Below are positions 1 through 10,951 of a DNA stretch of 64,000 bases, in pieces (the first letter of the stretch is position 1; every line of letters begins with the position of its first letter). This DNA comes from Spodoptera frugiperda. Lineage: Eukaryota; Arthropoda; Insecta; Lepidoptera; Noctuidae. The stretch lies in the NCBI RefSeq assembly GCF_023101765.2, contig NC_064239.1, positions 12,482,315 through 12,546,314 of the forward strand. The letters run 5' to 3'. A model generated the notes under the pieces. It was not told the origin of the DNA. It searched no databases and saw only the letters and a list, made by a program, of their open reading frames with translations. Both the position numbers and the translations under genes were made by a program.

Positions 1-775
1 ATATTATGCCTTATCATCAAAGCAATGAATACCTACGTTATCAGCTACGTTTCCGGTAGCATGTGGCGATAAAGCCTTTGATGAGTAATTGGAAATAAGG
101 AAAAAAACATGCACATCCTATCTAGTTATGCGTCACTACATATTTTTCTTTTCACAATCTTTTTAGAGGTGCATATTTTTATATGCCCCTCTGCTTACTC
201 CTTCGGGACTTAAGTAGCACGGTACAGGCGAAAATATTGAATATAATATACGACGTTCGGACGACTGACGACCCCGCGGCGCGCGAGCAAGAATTAATAT
301 CCCCGGCACGCGCAGGGTGTGTTGCCGCGAACCAATAACGGTGCGCTGGCACTTTCTCTTTTTCTTTCACTCAATACAAATAAATCGTCCTACACGTTCA
401 AAAAACAAAAAAAAAGTCCCCTCTCAATATAAACAAGCCTATTCCCAACCACCACATTTCAGCAAAATCATTTCAAACTTCACCACACAAATCATTTCAG
501 ACTTCGTACCCAATTTGGTAATCGAAGCCAATGCCATATATTTGGTAATATTGCTTTCACAACCTTGCAATTAATGAAGCACCGTGATTATCTTTTACTT
601 TATCAGTACTCATTATCATTTGAATTTAGATATAAAGCACAATCATATCTCATATATCTGATAAACCAAAGCAAATAAATTCAGTTCGATACAAAGATTG
701 TAAGAGGAAACTTGTTACTAAAAATATTAAAAAAAAAACAATAGTGACATTAGTGAAAAAGTTAAAATCTTCAAA
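1..775. other. 5' flank of the first arrestin-like gene
   Basis: No gene is seen. Bases 188-222 resemble the 3' end of the tRNA-SINE found elsewhere in the window (a cctctgcttactccttcggg-like stretch). Bases 255-320 are GC-rich with many CpG. A TATA-like tataaag lies at 631-637 and an arthropod initiator-like TCAGT at 681-685, but the ~50 bp between them is longer than the usual ~30, so no promoter is claimed. The leader just before the ATG is A-rich. Confidence 0.4.
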
Positions 776-1810
776 ATGAGTGTACTCTGTAACATAAACT
801 TGAACAAACCACCAGAAGCGCCGTACCTACCAGGAGAAACAATCTCAGGAATCATTAGATACACGATAAGAGAACCGATGGAAACTGAGAAAATAATAAT
901 CTCATTGAAAGGTATGGGACATTTGAAGATAATTCACAGACAGAGTAATCATAACAAAAACAGAATTAGCAACAATAGAACATATATAAACGATGAAGTA
1001 TACGTTGATAATGACGCTGTAATCCATAATGGCAACTGGACTGTACCACCAGGAGATTACGAAGCAAGATTCGCTTTCCCACTGCCACTAAACATACCAC
1101 CATCGTTAAAATATTCCGGGTATAGAGGACGATACAGAGTATACGCCTACATCAAATACTACGTACGCATAAAATTTGAAAGATCAGGCTTGTTTTCTTT
1201 CTCCAAACATTTCAGAAAGAAAATCATTGTAGCTTCAGGTGTCGCCCCAAGACTCCCGATGGAACCTTGCGAGTATACAAAGAGCCGCAATTTGATCAGT
1301 TTCTTCTCAAGCAAAACCAGAACAATACATTTGAAAGGAAATATCCTCAGCTCTGTCATCCCACACGGAGGCAAAATTCAAATAGAATGCGACATACATA
1401 ATGATACAAACCTCGATTTGTCCCACGTTGAAGTCAATCTAACTCAAATTTATTCATTCAAGATAAAGTATGGTTTTAGAGACATTCCATTTTATGATGA
1501 CGTCAAACCTTGTTATACCAAAACTCAAGCTATAGAACGTGGAGCTAAACAAAAAGTGCTTTTTGAATTTAATGTTCCATTGGGCTGTGTATCTGTAGAG
1601 CATTCTGACTTATTGTCAAGAGAATACATAGTGACCATTACAGCTAAAGTGCCCATGCCTTATAGGAACGTGAAACTATCTATACCTGTGCAGATTGGTG
1701 ATAACATGATTATCCAGCACCAGGAGGTAGTTGAACCTCCTCCGACTTACTGGGAGGCTATGAGAGAAGGTGATAAGGATGATAATGATGATGAAAATGA
1801 AAAAGAATAA
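776..1810 (+). CDS. Arrestin domain-containing protein (alpha-arrestin) with PPxY tail
   Basis: This 344-residue single-exon gene has an arrestin fold in two halves. The N-domain (about residues 3-150) starts with the family-typical pattern of a short beta strand, then PGETISGIIRY and a Lys/Glu-rich strand. The C-domain (about 175-312) starts near HLKGNILSSVIPHGGKI and ends with a KLSIPVQIGD strand. The tail carries P-P-T-Y at 322-325 followed by a strongly acidic end. In known ARRDC proteins PPxY motifs bind WW domains of NEDD4-family ubiquitin ligases and let the adaptor direct membrane cargo to ubiquitination; that role is inferred here. The ATG context (caaaATGa) is good for insects. The length is close to that of insect ARRDC proteins without long tails. 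It is the first of four related intronless genes within 14 kb and the only one with PPxY. Confidence 0.88.
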   Translation: MSVLCNINLNKPPEAPYLPGETISGIIRYTIREPMETEKIIISLKGMGHLKIIHRQSNHNKNRISNNRTYINDEVYVDNDAVIHNGNWTVPPGDYEARFAFPLPLNIPPSLKYSGYRGRYRVYAYIKYYVRIKFERSGLFSFSKHFRKKIIVASGVAPRLPMEPCEYTKSRNLISFFSSKTRTIHLKGNILSSVIPHGGKIQIECDIHNDTNLDLSHVEVNLTQIYSFKIKYGFRDIPFYDDVKPCYTKTQAIERGAKQKVLFEFNVPLGCVSVEHSDLLSREYIVTITAKVPMPYRNVKLSIPVQIGDNMIIQHQEVVEPPPTYWEAMREGDKDDNDDENEKE

Positions 1811-2308
1811 CATTTCGCATGGAAACCTAAATGTGGAACTGTATCTGCATACGCAGTCGAGCTTATCAATAATGTAGAATGAGGGCACATCCTTACTAAA
1901 TTCTACGATAACATCGAAATTTGGAAAAAGATAATATGAATGATTGAAACACGTACGCAATCTACAGACGTAATCTATGGAAACATTTTGTGACTTTTGT
2001 ATTTTATTAAATTTGCTTTAATTGTATGAACCTTGTTTAATTTTGTTATTGGTACTACTACCTAATATTTATTACACGAAGCCATTTACATAGTAACAGT
2101 AAATACGTGCTTATGACCGTGTCTAATGAATTATCGGTACACATATTTACCTTTGAGGATATTTGTTTGGTTTCTGATATATTTTCCTCGTCCATCGACA
2201 TTCGATTTTAAATTTGTTTTTAATTTACATATTTATGTTCATGACAAAATGGTGTTCATTGTCTATCTAATCCTAATTAAGTAACCTCACACTCGAAATA
2301 TAAAAGAC
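1811..2308. other. 3' flank of the first arrestin-like gene
   Basis: No gene is seen. The stretch is AT-rich and includes the probable 3' UTR. No canonical AATAAA is obvious close to the stop codon. Confidence 0.4.
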
Positions 2309-2500
2309 CAGCTACTTCCGCGCGGTTTCACCCGCCCTGCTCAGCTCCTATTGGTCATAGCGTGATGTTTTATAGCCTATAGCCTTCCTCGATAAATGCA
2401 CTATCCAACACAAATTATTCAAATCGGACCAGTAGTTCTAGAGATTAGCGCGTTCAAACAAACAAACAAACTCTTTAGCTTTATAATATTAGTATAGATT
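2309..2500 (+). repeat. RTE-type 3' tail repeat
   Basis: The segment starts with a cgcggtttcacccg-like block, contains a 'aaatcggaccagtagttc' block and ends in repeated caaa units and ttataatattagtatagat. This is the layout of the abundant lepidopteran RTE/SINE 3' tails. Related copies lie at 14495-14620, 27235-27420, 41390-41535 and 42830-42962. Confidence 0.7.
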
Positions 2501-2562
2501 TATGCCTATTCTAACCATACTTATTGTCCTAAATTTCATGAGACTCCGAAACTAAGATTTTC

Positions 2563-2868
2563 ACGTGTGGGAGAGCCATGCTTTGGCACAAATGGTCCAG
2601 CTCGACCGGAGTGATTCCATGGTCTTATAGAAAACCGACGTGAAACAACGCTTGCGTTTGTGTTTCGTTGTGTGAGTCAGATTACCAAATTACCAATCTG
2701 CCCAATCCTCCATTCCCCAACCACCCTTACATTCTTAACGCCCAAAATGCCGGTAACGCACTTGTGACGCCTTACGTGTTTCGGGTATCCATGGGCGGCG
2801 GCGATTGCTTAGCAACAGATGATACATCGGCTCGTTCACCGGCTTATACCATATACCGGCCGAATTGA
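2563..2868 (+). repeat. Interspersed retroposed repeat (family with 'tccatgggcggcg' block)
   Basis: The repeat has three blocks: gagagccatg...cgaccggagtgat, then gaaaaccgacgtgaaacaac, then aacgcacttgtgacgcc...tccatgggcggcggcgattg. The same order recurs in this window at 24389-24505, 25625-25935 (minus), 34721-34852, 55631-55740, 61527-61637 and 61691-61900. Several copies end in an A run, which points to retroposition. The class is not identified. Confidence 0.7.
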
Positions 2869-3317
2869 GAACCTCCTCCTTTTTGGGAAGTCGGTTAAAA
2901 ACCACACAAGATAGGAGTCATTTAACGACATTTTCGTTTTCACCAGCCTGTAATTAATACCTAAGTACAAGTAAGGGGTTAGTTTAGGTTAGCACCGACA
3001 TGTGACGTAGCCGTCATCCTAGGTAACTTTTAGTTAAGAAATGGTTTAAAAATCTAATCAGAAGTGGTCTGATCTAAGTCTATCCTATCGGCAAATGTGT
3101 AGACCTACATATATCTATTAATACAAATGTTTCATTCATCAGATATAGTTTATCGGGCTTGATAGCAATATTATCATCACTTTAACATACTTCAATGTAT
3201 TTATGACATTTCATCATTTACCACTTCACAGTCGTTACCTTAAACACAACGTCACGCCTTTCTATTCAATTCCAACCAATTATGTCTTTGAAAAACCATT
3301 ACATGATTATGTGTGTA

Positions 3318-3463
3318 TGTTAGTTTGTTTGTTACTCCTTCACATCAAAACGGGTGAAGAAATAGGGATGAGGTACATAGGTGGATTATAGTCTGGAATA
3401 ACACAAATACTACTTTTAATCACATAGAAACGCGGGCAAAGCCGCTGGCAGAAGCTAATAAAT
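3318..3463 (-). repeat. Degraded RTE-type 3' tail
   Basis: Read on the minus strand it begins with a gcttctgccagcggctttgc-like block and ends in a caaacaaac-like stretch, as in the other RTE-type tails here. It lies between arrestin-like genes 1 and 2. Confidence 0.5.
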
Positions 3464-3822
3464 TAGAAATATAAAACTATATTGCTCATTAAAATCAAAT
3501 GTGCGTCACAATTTAATGTTAATATTTAGTTTTATCCTCCGTGAGTAACCTCGGTGGTTTAGGAAAATACACATGTTTTTGTTAAACCAAGAGGTAAATA
3601 AATCTAAATTTACCTAGTGATATTATTATACATACTTTAACAGAACATTTACTGATTCATTCTACTAATTGACATTCGTAAAGTCACACGTATTAATTAT
3701 ATTACAAAATTACAAATAAGTGTATCACAAAATATATATTAAAGCTTAAGAAGACAAAGTGAAACCAATAAAACTACTTGTAAAATTTCGTGAAAATCAG
3801 TGAAAAATAATACAAAGTAACA
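3464..3822. other. Upstream region of the second arrestin-like gene
   Basis: AT-rich sequence with no gene or clear repeat. An in-frame TAA at 3808-3810 precedes the ATG at 3823 and supports that start. Confidence 0.4.
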
Positions 3823-4635
3823 ATGGGTATACAATGGCAAGATTATTTTAACGGGGGAGATATTGTGTACAATGATGATCAACCATTGATAGCCAAGAAA
3901 ACCACTTACACCGTAAATGGAGAAAAAGAAGCGATGAAAACTGAGAGAGACAACAAACATTCGAGACCTGAATTTTCAAGCAAGAAGATTAATTTTAATT
4001 GTGTTCATAAAGATCAAGATGGGAAATTGATATTTAGCAAGCAGCGGACGATACCGATGGCATGCGAAGGAGCAACCATCTTGACATTACCTGATAGCAG
4101 ATTATTCGTCACCAGAGGTCATCTATCTTTTTCGCCAAATCATAAGGCGTGGTCTGGTTACGCATCTCAAATCAGACAATTTGAGAACAAAGTCGACGTT
4201 ATGACCACTATCACCCCTAGCATAATAATAACTAAGGAAGTTAACAAAATTAAAGAAAATGAAAATAAACTCGACTCGGACGACCTAATAGGAGGTAATA
4301 TAGAAATAAAATTGGAACTCGAAAATAATACAGATATGATTATGAAAGGTTCTACGTCTGAGCTGATAGAACTTACGAATGAACCTACGAATACTTTTGT
4401 ATTCAGACTGAGTATTGAGTATAGTGATAATGTACCTAAATCTAAGGGTAAAACTCAACCAATCGTGAAATCTGGCCATGTTCAGTTACAAATACCAGTG
4501 CATATTGGAGACAAGGTGCATATATCCGGGACTGTAGTAGATGAAGCTCGTGAGAATGCAAATAAAGTCGGTGAAGATATTAAGGGAATTCTAAGAAGGT
4601 TTGCACAATTTATTAAAAAGTTAATTCATGACTAA
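3823..4635 (+). CDS. Short, divergent arrestin-like protein
   Basis: A 270-residue single-exon ORF. The start is supported by an in-frame stop 15 nt upstream and an aacaATGg context. Only the C-terminal half is recognisable. The strand VQLQIPVHIGD (about 228-238) matches the KLSIPVQIGD strand that ends the C-domain of the neighbour at 776-1810, and IEIKLELENNTD resembles the C-domain 'INND' strand of the other paralogs. The first ~85 residues are polar and lack the N-domain signature. It has no PPxY. The tail is basic and amphipathic-looking (GILRRFAQFIKKLIHD). It is co-directional with and 2 kb downstream of gene 1. I read it as a diverged tandem duplicate that has lost much of the arrestin N-domain. 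Whether it is functional or decaying cannot be told from one copy, but the open frame argues for function. Confidence 0.65.
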   Translation: MGIQWQDYFNGGDIVYNDDQPLIAKKTTYTVNGEKEAMKTERDNKHSRPEFSSKKINFNCVHKDQDGKLIFSKQRTIPMACEGATILTLPDSRLFVTRGHLSFSPNHKAWSGYASQIRQFENKVDVMTTITPSIIITKEVNKIKENENKLDSDDLIGGNIEIKLELENNTDMIMKGSTSELIELTNEPTNTFVFRLSIEYSDNVPKSKGKTQPIVKSGHVQLQIPVHIGDKVHISGTVVDEARENANKVGEDIKGILRRFAQFIKKLIHD

Positions 4636-4675
4636 AGTACTGAAGTGCGTATTCTTCACTCTACATAATTTTGAA

Positions 4676-4681
4676 AATAAA
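4676..4681 (+). promoter_or_regulatory. Polyadenylation signal AATAAA
   Basis: Canonical AATAAA 41 nt after the stop of the gene at 3823-4635. A second AATAAA lies at 4891-4896. Confidence 0.55.
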
Positions 4682-5075
4682 AAATGTTTACTTCATTCAT
4701 GCTTAAAATAAGTTTTATAGTTATTTAAATATTATGTTTTTCTTTTCATGTTTTAGTGATTTTGTTAATGTTAATAATTTGATTAAATATAGAAATTTTG
4801 ATGAATTAATTCGTTTAATTCTGTGCATTTATCTTTAAGAAAATTGTTGCTTTTGTATACTTAAATTTAAGTTTAATTTAAGGTAGTGTAAATAAAGGCT
4901 AAAGAACCAAATAAACAAAATCCAAAAAATACAATATTCTTTACTAATATTAATAAGTTCATATTATTATACAATGTTTATACGTATAAAATATAATAAT
5001 ATACATTTCACTCATCAGCCTTTTATTACCTAATTGTTTCTTCCTACATTTTCAAAAAATCATCAGCGTCACCAA
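4682..5075. other. AT-rich spacer between the second and third arrestin-like genes
   Basis: Probable 3' UTR followed by very AT-rich sequence. No gene is seen apart from the alternative polyadenylation signal. Confidence 0.4.
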
Positions 5076-5372
5076 CAGTCAGAAGATGTCCACTGCTGGA
5101 TAATGGCCTCCCCCTTAGACTTCCACGACAAATGACAGCAAGCCAACTGCTTTCAATGGATCCCCGCGACTCTGGCGATGTCGTCGTTACACCCCTGCTT
5201 GCGCACCCTTCGTCTCCCCATCCGTGGTAGTAACTCGAACACTTTCCTGGTCCAGTACCCATATTTCGGATTTTGTCGTACAAGGAAACCCCGTGACTCT
5301 AAGTTAGGAAGCCAAGTTGAAGTCAGGGATCACGTCTCAGTACCATATGTCATCACTCGCAACACACATTGA
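5076..5372 (-). mobile_element. RTE-clade LINE fragment
   Basis: The plus strand carries gatgtccactgctggataatggcctccccctta, split here as the motif tgtccactgctgga plus ggcctccccctta, followed by a degraded gcgatgtcgtcgttacacc block. This is the recognisable antisense of the 3' end of lepidopteran RTE LINEs. It is full of breaks and has no usable ORF. A smaller relic lies at 25100-25195. Confidence 0.65.
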
Positions 5373-5563
5373 TTAACCATCCTGGTTTTAAGCACTGAGG
5401 GATTTTTAGTGAAAAAAAATCCGGCACGAAAGGACTTTTGGTAACAAAAATTGTTATAAAAAGTACTCGTTTTTAATTTATCTTCTACGTCTTTAACATT
5501 GAAATAACAAAATCAGTCTATAAACTATACAATAGATCAACAAGGTACAAATAAAATTCTGTT
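5373..5563. other. 3' flank of the third arrestin-like gene
   Basis: Contains a possible variant polyadenylation signal for the minus strand (ATTAAA, complement at 5472-5477). Confidence 0.3.
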
Positions 5564-6481
5564 CTATTTCTCTTCATCACAATGTTCATTTTTCATTGGA
5601 TCAGGTGCAATAACCCCACCTATTATTTTTCCAATAACCACAGGTACATCTACAGTTGCATCTTTATAAGGAAAAGGCATTTCAATAGTAACTCTCACTT
5701 TATATTCTCCTTTGACAATATTACTATTTTGTATAGAAAATAAATTTACAAAAGTAGGTACAGCACACTTAATACTTTGCTCAGAATTTTTCTCTATATT
5801 ACTCCCAGTGGTAGTATTAGGTACTAGTATAATATTAGCACTGGTTTCCCCATGATTCGACATTAATGTAAAACATTTTATTAATTCAGTTCTAACAAAT
5901 ATTTCATTATTTGAATCGTTGTTAATTTTAATAGTCAAATTGACATTTTCACCAGGTGTTACTGCTACGTTTTCTAACTCTCCTCTTAGGGCTATTTTAC
6001 TGTCAGTGAATACAGGAAACAGTTTCTTCTGTAAACCAAATAACATTGGTTCTTGAACTGATGTGGTTACATATCCTTGGACGGGGATCTCTGCCTCAAA
6101 TTGTTCTCGTCTGGTTGTCCTTACAAATGTCACGATGATTTTATATGCTATCACGCAGTTACCATCTTTATAAGACGATGGTATGTTAATAGGTAGTAAG
6201 AATTGGAATGGATATTCATATGTTCCTGATAGTTCTTCACCACTCTTTCCTGTATAGAAACAAATGCTTTGATTCACGTAAGTTTCACTATTCCCAACGT
6301 TAATTGCACCACCTTCTGTCTTTGTCCACCAACAATTTCCATTGCCAAGAAAATTCATAGATATTCCTTCAAACTTCGTTGGTTCGTCTATGTAATATTT
6401 AATAGTTCCCGTCACTAGATCACCTGGTTTGAAAACATCATCTTCAGTCCTTGCGATTAGTATTTCACACGAAACTGCCAT
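5564..6481 (-). CDS. Arrestin domain-containing protein, no PPxY
   Basis: The ORF is open from 6547 (327 residues), but I place the start at 6481 (305 residues). MAVSCEIL aligns with MSVLCNIN of gene 1 and MPVLCEIF of gene 4, so the upstream 22 residues are probably leader. The N-domain holds DEPTKFEGISMNFLGNG (gene 4: DKPTKFESIYMSFVGKG) and the PFQFLLPINIPSSYKDG edge. The C-domain holds VTPGENVNLTIKINNDS and ends in VDVPVVIGK. It lacks the PPxY found in gene 1. It is the closest relative of gene 4 and is oriented head to head with it; their starts are 6.3 kb apart, 4.1 kb of which is a Copia insertion. The family acts as cytosolic adaptors of membrane-protein trafficking; its partner here is unknown. 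Confidence 0.85.
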   Translation of the reverse strand: MAVSCEILIARTEDDVFKPGDLVTGTIKYYIDEPTKFEGISMNFLGNGNCWWTKTEGGAINVGNSETYVNQSICFYTGKSGEELSGTYEYPFQFLLPINIPSSYKDGNCVIAYKIIVTFVRTTRREQFEAEIPVQGYVTTSVQEPMLFGLQKKLFPVFTDSKIALRGELENVAVTPGENVNLTIKINNDSNNEIFVRTELIKCFTLMSNHGETSANIILVPNTTTGSNIEKNSEQSIKCAVPTFVNLFSIQNSNIVKGEYKVRVTIEMPFPYKDATVDVPVVIGKIIGGVIAPDPMKNEHCDEEK

Positions 6482-6547
6482 AATTTTAAAAACTTCAAAA
6501 CACGACTTAGACAATACACTGCTCACTACAAACTCACTATCGTCCAA

Positions 6548-7027
6548 ATATTTTGAATATCAGTTACCAAAAATATACTGAATTAAATTGGTAGTATAGT
6601 CTTAAGACACGTATGGAGGTGTAAAGAAAATTGTGCTTTATGTTTTAAAGTCAGAATGTAAATTGCATTAGCAGATCTTGTTTTTATGGAAGAGATACTG
6701 TTATCGACAGTGTCATCGATAGCGATATGATACCATGATATCAGTGTGACGTAAACAAATCAATTATTACGAGTATGAACTTGTACGTTGTAGACAATGA
6801 GTTATAGAAACCAATTTATCATGATCGCGCTTTATATGGTCTTTCCGCACATACAAATGTCAGTTATTTTGGATCTTAATAACTTGGTGAGCGACCAAAG
6901 AACGCCTAATCATAAAACTCACATTTCAAAGTAAGTTTTAAAGCTATAGAAGTGAGTATATCTAAGCCTAAATATTAGTGATGCAACAATGTAAAATAAT
7001 GTTCAAACAACACTTAATTAAAGGTAG
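6548..7027. other. Upstream region of the third arrestin-like gene
   Basis: No gene or clear repeat. This is the ancestral spacer that ran on to 11149 before the Copia insertion. The GGTAG at 7023-7027 is the left target duplication. Confidence 0.4.
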
Positions 7028-7210
7028 TGTTAGATTACGGAGTATTTCTTAATAAACAATAGTATTAATATCTAAAAAGAACGTTTTATTATAATAAAGA
7101 TATACATAGCAAGAATGACACAGTTACAATGACAACCAAAAACAATCATGCCAGCTAGTTAAATTTTCAGGAACAAATATTAAAACTAAACTCATTTGTG
7201 TTACTCAACA
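7028..7210 (-). repeat. 3' LTR of the Copia element
   Basis: 183 bp, plus strand TGTTAG...CTCAACA, with the TG/CA ends typical of LTRs. It shows no visible difference from 10966-11148. Confidence 0.95.
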
Positions 7211-7222
7211 CTCCCCCTAAAA
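7211..7222 (-). other. Polypurine tract of the Copia element
   Basis: The plus strand reads ctccccctaaaa immediately inside the 3' LTR, so the coding strand reads ttttagggggag next to the LTR. This is a standard plus-strand priming site. Confidence 0.75.
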
Positions 7223-7265
7223 TTTAACTACAATAAAAAATAAATCTCCCACTGAAACTCACATA

Positions 7266-9557
7266 TCAAACAGTGGGAAAAGAAAACAAAATCTGATCTC
7301 TTAAATAGATAAAAGATTGAGTTGGTAATGCTTTAGTCAATATATCAGCTAATTGACTGTTACTAGGAATATAATTTATCTTAATTACACCAACCTCAAC
7401 CTTTTCTCTTATAAAATTAAACTTTATATCTATGTGCTTAGTTTTCTTGTGATAAACAGGATTATTGATCAGCTTGATCGCACTCTGGTTATCAACATAC
7501 AACGGCACAGATATAATATTTTCACCTAAGTCTAACAATAATTGTTTTAACCACAATATCTCCTTTGCAGCCTCACATGCAGCTACAAATTCTGCTTCTG
7601 TCGTGGAGAGAGCAGTAGTCTTTTGTTTCTGGCTACACCACGTTATTGGTCCCCCATTCAAAATGAAAATATAACCCGTAGTAGTCTTACGCGTATCAAT
7701 ATCGCCTGCAAAATCTGAATCTGAATAGCCAGTAAGATCACTACTTCCTCCATAAGTTATACATAAGTCCTTAGTATTTATTAGGTATCTAATAACACGT
7801 TTAAGTGCATTTACATGTTGCTGACTTGGATTGTTTGCATATCTGCTCAAAACATTTACAGCAAAAGAAATGTCAGGCCTTGAAACAGAACTCAAAAATA
7901 ATAAGGAGCCTATAGCTTCCCTGTATGGAAAATTAACAATATCTTCATCAATTTTCTTTGACATAACAACATTTACATCTGCCGGGGTATTGACAGGATT
8001 TGAATTACTCATACAAAACTTCTTAATTATTTGTTCTATGTAATCCCTTTGACAAATATAGATACCATTATTTACTCTCTCTATTTCCATTCCCACAAAA
8101 TATTTCAATTTTAGTTCCCTTATTTTAAATTCTTGTTTCAAATCTTCCATAATTATTTTAATCATTGAGGAACTGGAAGAAACTAAAAGTACATCATCAA
8201 CATAAATTATTAGAATTACTTTTACCCCATTGAAAATACCTACATAAACACAACAGTCAGCTTGAGATTGCACAAAACCATACTTAACCAAAAATTCAGT
8301 GAATCTTCTATTCCAACAACGCGATGCCTGTTTCAAACCATACAATGATTTATTCAGTTTTAAAATACAATCATTTTTAAATGTGATTCCTTCTGGTACT
8401 TCTATAAAAATATCCTCATCCAAGTACCCATTCAAAAAAACAGTTTTTACATCAAATTGTTGTATTTCTAATTTATATTTAGCTGCAATGGAAAGAACAA
8501 TTCTTATAGAGTCGTATCTCGTTGTTGGAGAGAATATTTCTTGATAATCTATACCTTTAACTTGATTAAAACCTCGTGCGCATAAACGAGCTTTGAATCG
8601 TCTTACCTGATCATTTTCTCCCTTTTTAATTGCAAAAACCCACTTTGTAGTAAGTGTATGTTGACCAGACCTCTCGACTGGAGTCCAAGTATTATTTTCT
8701 TCATGCGCAAGCAGTTCTTCATCAATAGCTTTCAACCAGTCATTTCTTTGTGGACTCTTCATTGCTTCAGCGTATGTCTGAGGCAGAGACAGTTCAACAA
8801 GATTTGCTTCAAATCTTCTATTAATTCTAGGTCTCAAATTTATATTCCTTGCAATTAATTCATCATCTAATTCTTGAGACGGTTCATATGTAGGGTCACT
8901 ACTACTACTACAACTCAACATGCTATTGTCATTCTCTGATGATGATCTTTCTAAATGAGTATTCTCAAGATTGTTTTCTTGCATTTGATTTTCTTGTTCT
9001 AATGTCTTCTCTTCATCATCAATATATATTTGTGTAATATTTTTCCGTATCTCTGGAACATTATGTTCTTCAAAAATAACATTTCTAGATATTTTAATCT
9101 TCTTGGTTTCTGGATTGAACATCCTATAATTGTTGTTATCATACCCAACTAGTATCATTTTCTCACTCTTCTTATCAAGTTTTGTTCTTAGTTGATCAGG
9201 AATATGGATATATCCAATGCTTCCAAATACCTTCACATGTCCTACATGAGGTTTGATGCCATTCCATAGTTCATATGGAGTTTTCTTAGGAGTCTGGCTG
9301 GAAGAAGTTCTGTTTAATAAATAAACTGCACAATTCACAGCTTCTGCCCATAATTCCAGTGACACATCTCTTGCATACAACATGGAACGTGCACTCTCTA
9401 CAATGGTACGGTTCTCTCTTTCAGCACGCCCATTTTGTTCAGGTATATAAGGTGCAGTACACTCATGAACTATACCTTCTTTGCTTAGATACTCTTTGAA
9501 GGATTTATTTACATACTCTCTTCCGTTATCAGTATGCAATATTTTGATACTATGCAT
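7266..9557 (-). pseudogene. Copia pol: integrase C-part, reverse transcriptase, RNase H
   Basis: A 763-residue open frame. Residues 1-50 hold the second half of the integrase core (TDNGREY with the second catalytic Asp; PEQNGRAERENRT with the Glu). The RT domain follows (WVFAIKKGENDQVRRFKARLCARG, and YVDDVL with the catalytic Asp pair). RNase H of Copia type comes next (GYSDSDFAGD, TTEAEFVAACEAAKEILWLKQLL, YVDNQSAIKL), and the frame ends SQLADILTKALP. It is out of frame with the upstream gag ORF. The first ATG is internal to the integrase, so this is not a real start but the surviving part of a single gag-pol polyprotein. RT and RNase H look intact. Confidence 0.9.
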
Positions 9558-10894
9558 GTATTTATTTTTGATAATAGCATTGTATTTCTTATTGTATATA
9601 GCATTGTATTTTGTATGTTAATATGTCCCAATCTTTCGTGCCAAATTTTAATGTTACTTTTGTCATTTTGTACCAAGTTACATGTATCCGAGATTACAGC
9701 TTTTATTTTCAATTCATATAGATTATTATCAGTCATTGTTGCATACAATACTAACTTATTATCTTTGTAAATGAATGCATTGGAGTCTTTCTTAACAATG
9801 GTGTATGATTTTCGCATAATCACACCTTCTGAGAATAGATTTCGTCGCAAACTCGGAACATACAATACATCATGTAGTTCACTAGTCTCCCACTGTCCAT
9901 TGACATATCTCTTTATTAATACCTTGCCTATGCCAGCTACTTCCACTGACTGCTTGTTTCCTAATGTCAATGATTTCTGATTGCATTCAAATAGTTCTGC
10001 AAAGAACTCCTTTCTGTAGGTCATATGTGCGGAGGCACCACTATCTAAAATCCAAGCATTCTGTTCAGCTTCATGTAAACCTGCTTCTACATTGAACGCT
10101 AACATATTTGCACCTTCTTGTTGAGGTTTTCTGTTCTTGGATTTCTTTGGATAACGACATTCTCGAGAAAAATGTCCTCGTTTTCCACAATTATAACATT
10201 CAAATCTATGTTTAGTGTTATTATTCTGATTCGAACTACAAGCATTTTTATTTGGCTCACTTTGTTTAGGGCTCTTCTTCCAACTTTTGTTGGCCACGAG
10301 GAGAGCAGTTTCTTGCTCTTCTTCACATTGCAAACTAGCTTCTTCATCTAACAATCGTGCAGTGAGATTGATAAGAGTCTGTTGTTTTGGATCCAATGAC
10401 ATCCATGCTTGACGAAGTGATCTGTACTTCTGTGGCAGTGTTCCAAGTATTTTTGTAATCACAGCCATTTCACTGATATTTTCACCACTTTCTTTCAACT
10501 GCTTGGCTAACGATTCTACTTTCGAAATATGTTGAGCTACGCTGTCAGTCGGTGACATTTTGTACTGATAAAATTTTTCATGGATTAACATTTTACATAA
10601 CTCACTCTTTTGTTCATATATTGATTCTAGTTTCGTCATAATTTCCTGAGCTGTTTCACAATTTTCCACTAGCGTGATTTGCTTGAGTTCCATCGAAGAT
10701 GTAATGATGAACATCGCCATGCCATCGTTCTTTGTCCATTCAACACTATTTTCAGACGGTTTCGGCACTGAAATATCAATCCCTTTTGCTTTCAGGGCAC
10801 ATTTTATCTGAAACTTCCATTGTCTGAAGTTATTTCCGTCAAATTTATCCATGTTCATAGATCGCGTGGACTCCATTTTGAGATTATTTCTCAA
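9509..10894 (-). pseudogene. Copia gag, protease and start of integrase
   Basis: A 461-residue frame. The likely start is the Met at residue 7 (10876). Gag (UBN2-like, KFDGNNFRQWKFQIKCAL) is followed by one CCHC knuckle (CYNCGKRGHFSREC), the retropepsin site WILDSGASAHMT, and the GAG-pre-integrase HER-GH motif (IWHERLGHIN). Right after that the frame runs into foreign-looking residues and stops. The zinc-binding Cys pair and the first catalytic Asp of integrase are absent. The junction region (9574-9610) contains a 13-bp direct repeat atagcattgtatt, a sign of a repaired deletion. The normal protein would continue in frame into the ORF at 7266-9557. Confidence 0.9.
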
Positions 10895-10951
10895 AATACG
10901 ATTGTAACTTTTTCTTTGCTATATTCTTTTAGATATCAATTACAGAACCTC

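Noticed and set aside
317..574. 85-codon plus ORF near the left edge
   Set aside because: No motifs, ends in AT-rich low-complexity sequence; treated as 5' flank.
631..685. TATA plus initiator promoter for the first arrestin-like gene
   Set aside because: The ~50-bp spacing is too long for a standard TATA/Inr pair.
1159..1374. Minus ORF inside the first arrestin-like gene
   Set aside because: Shadow of the real frame, no family features.
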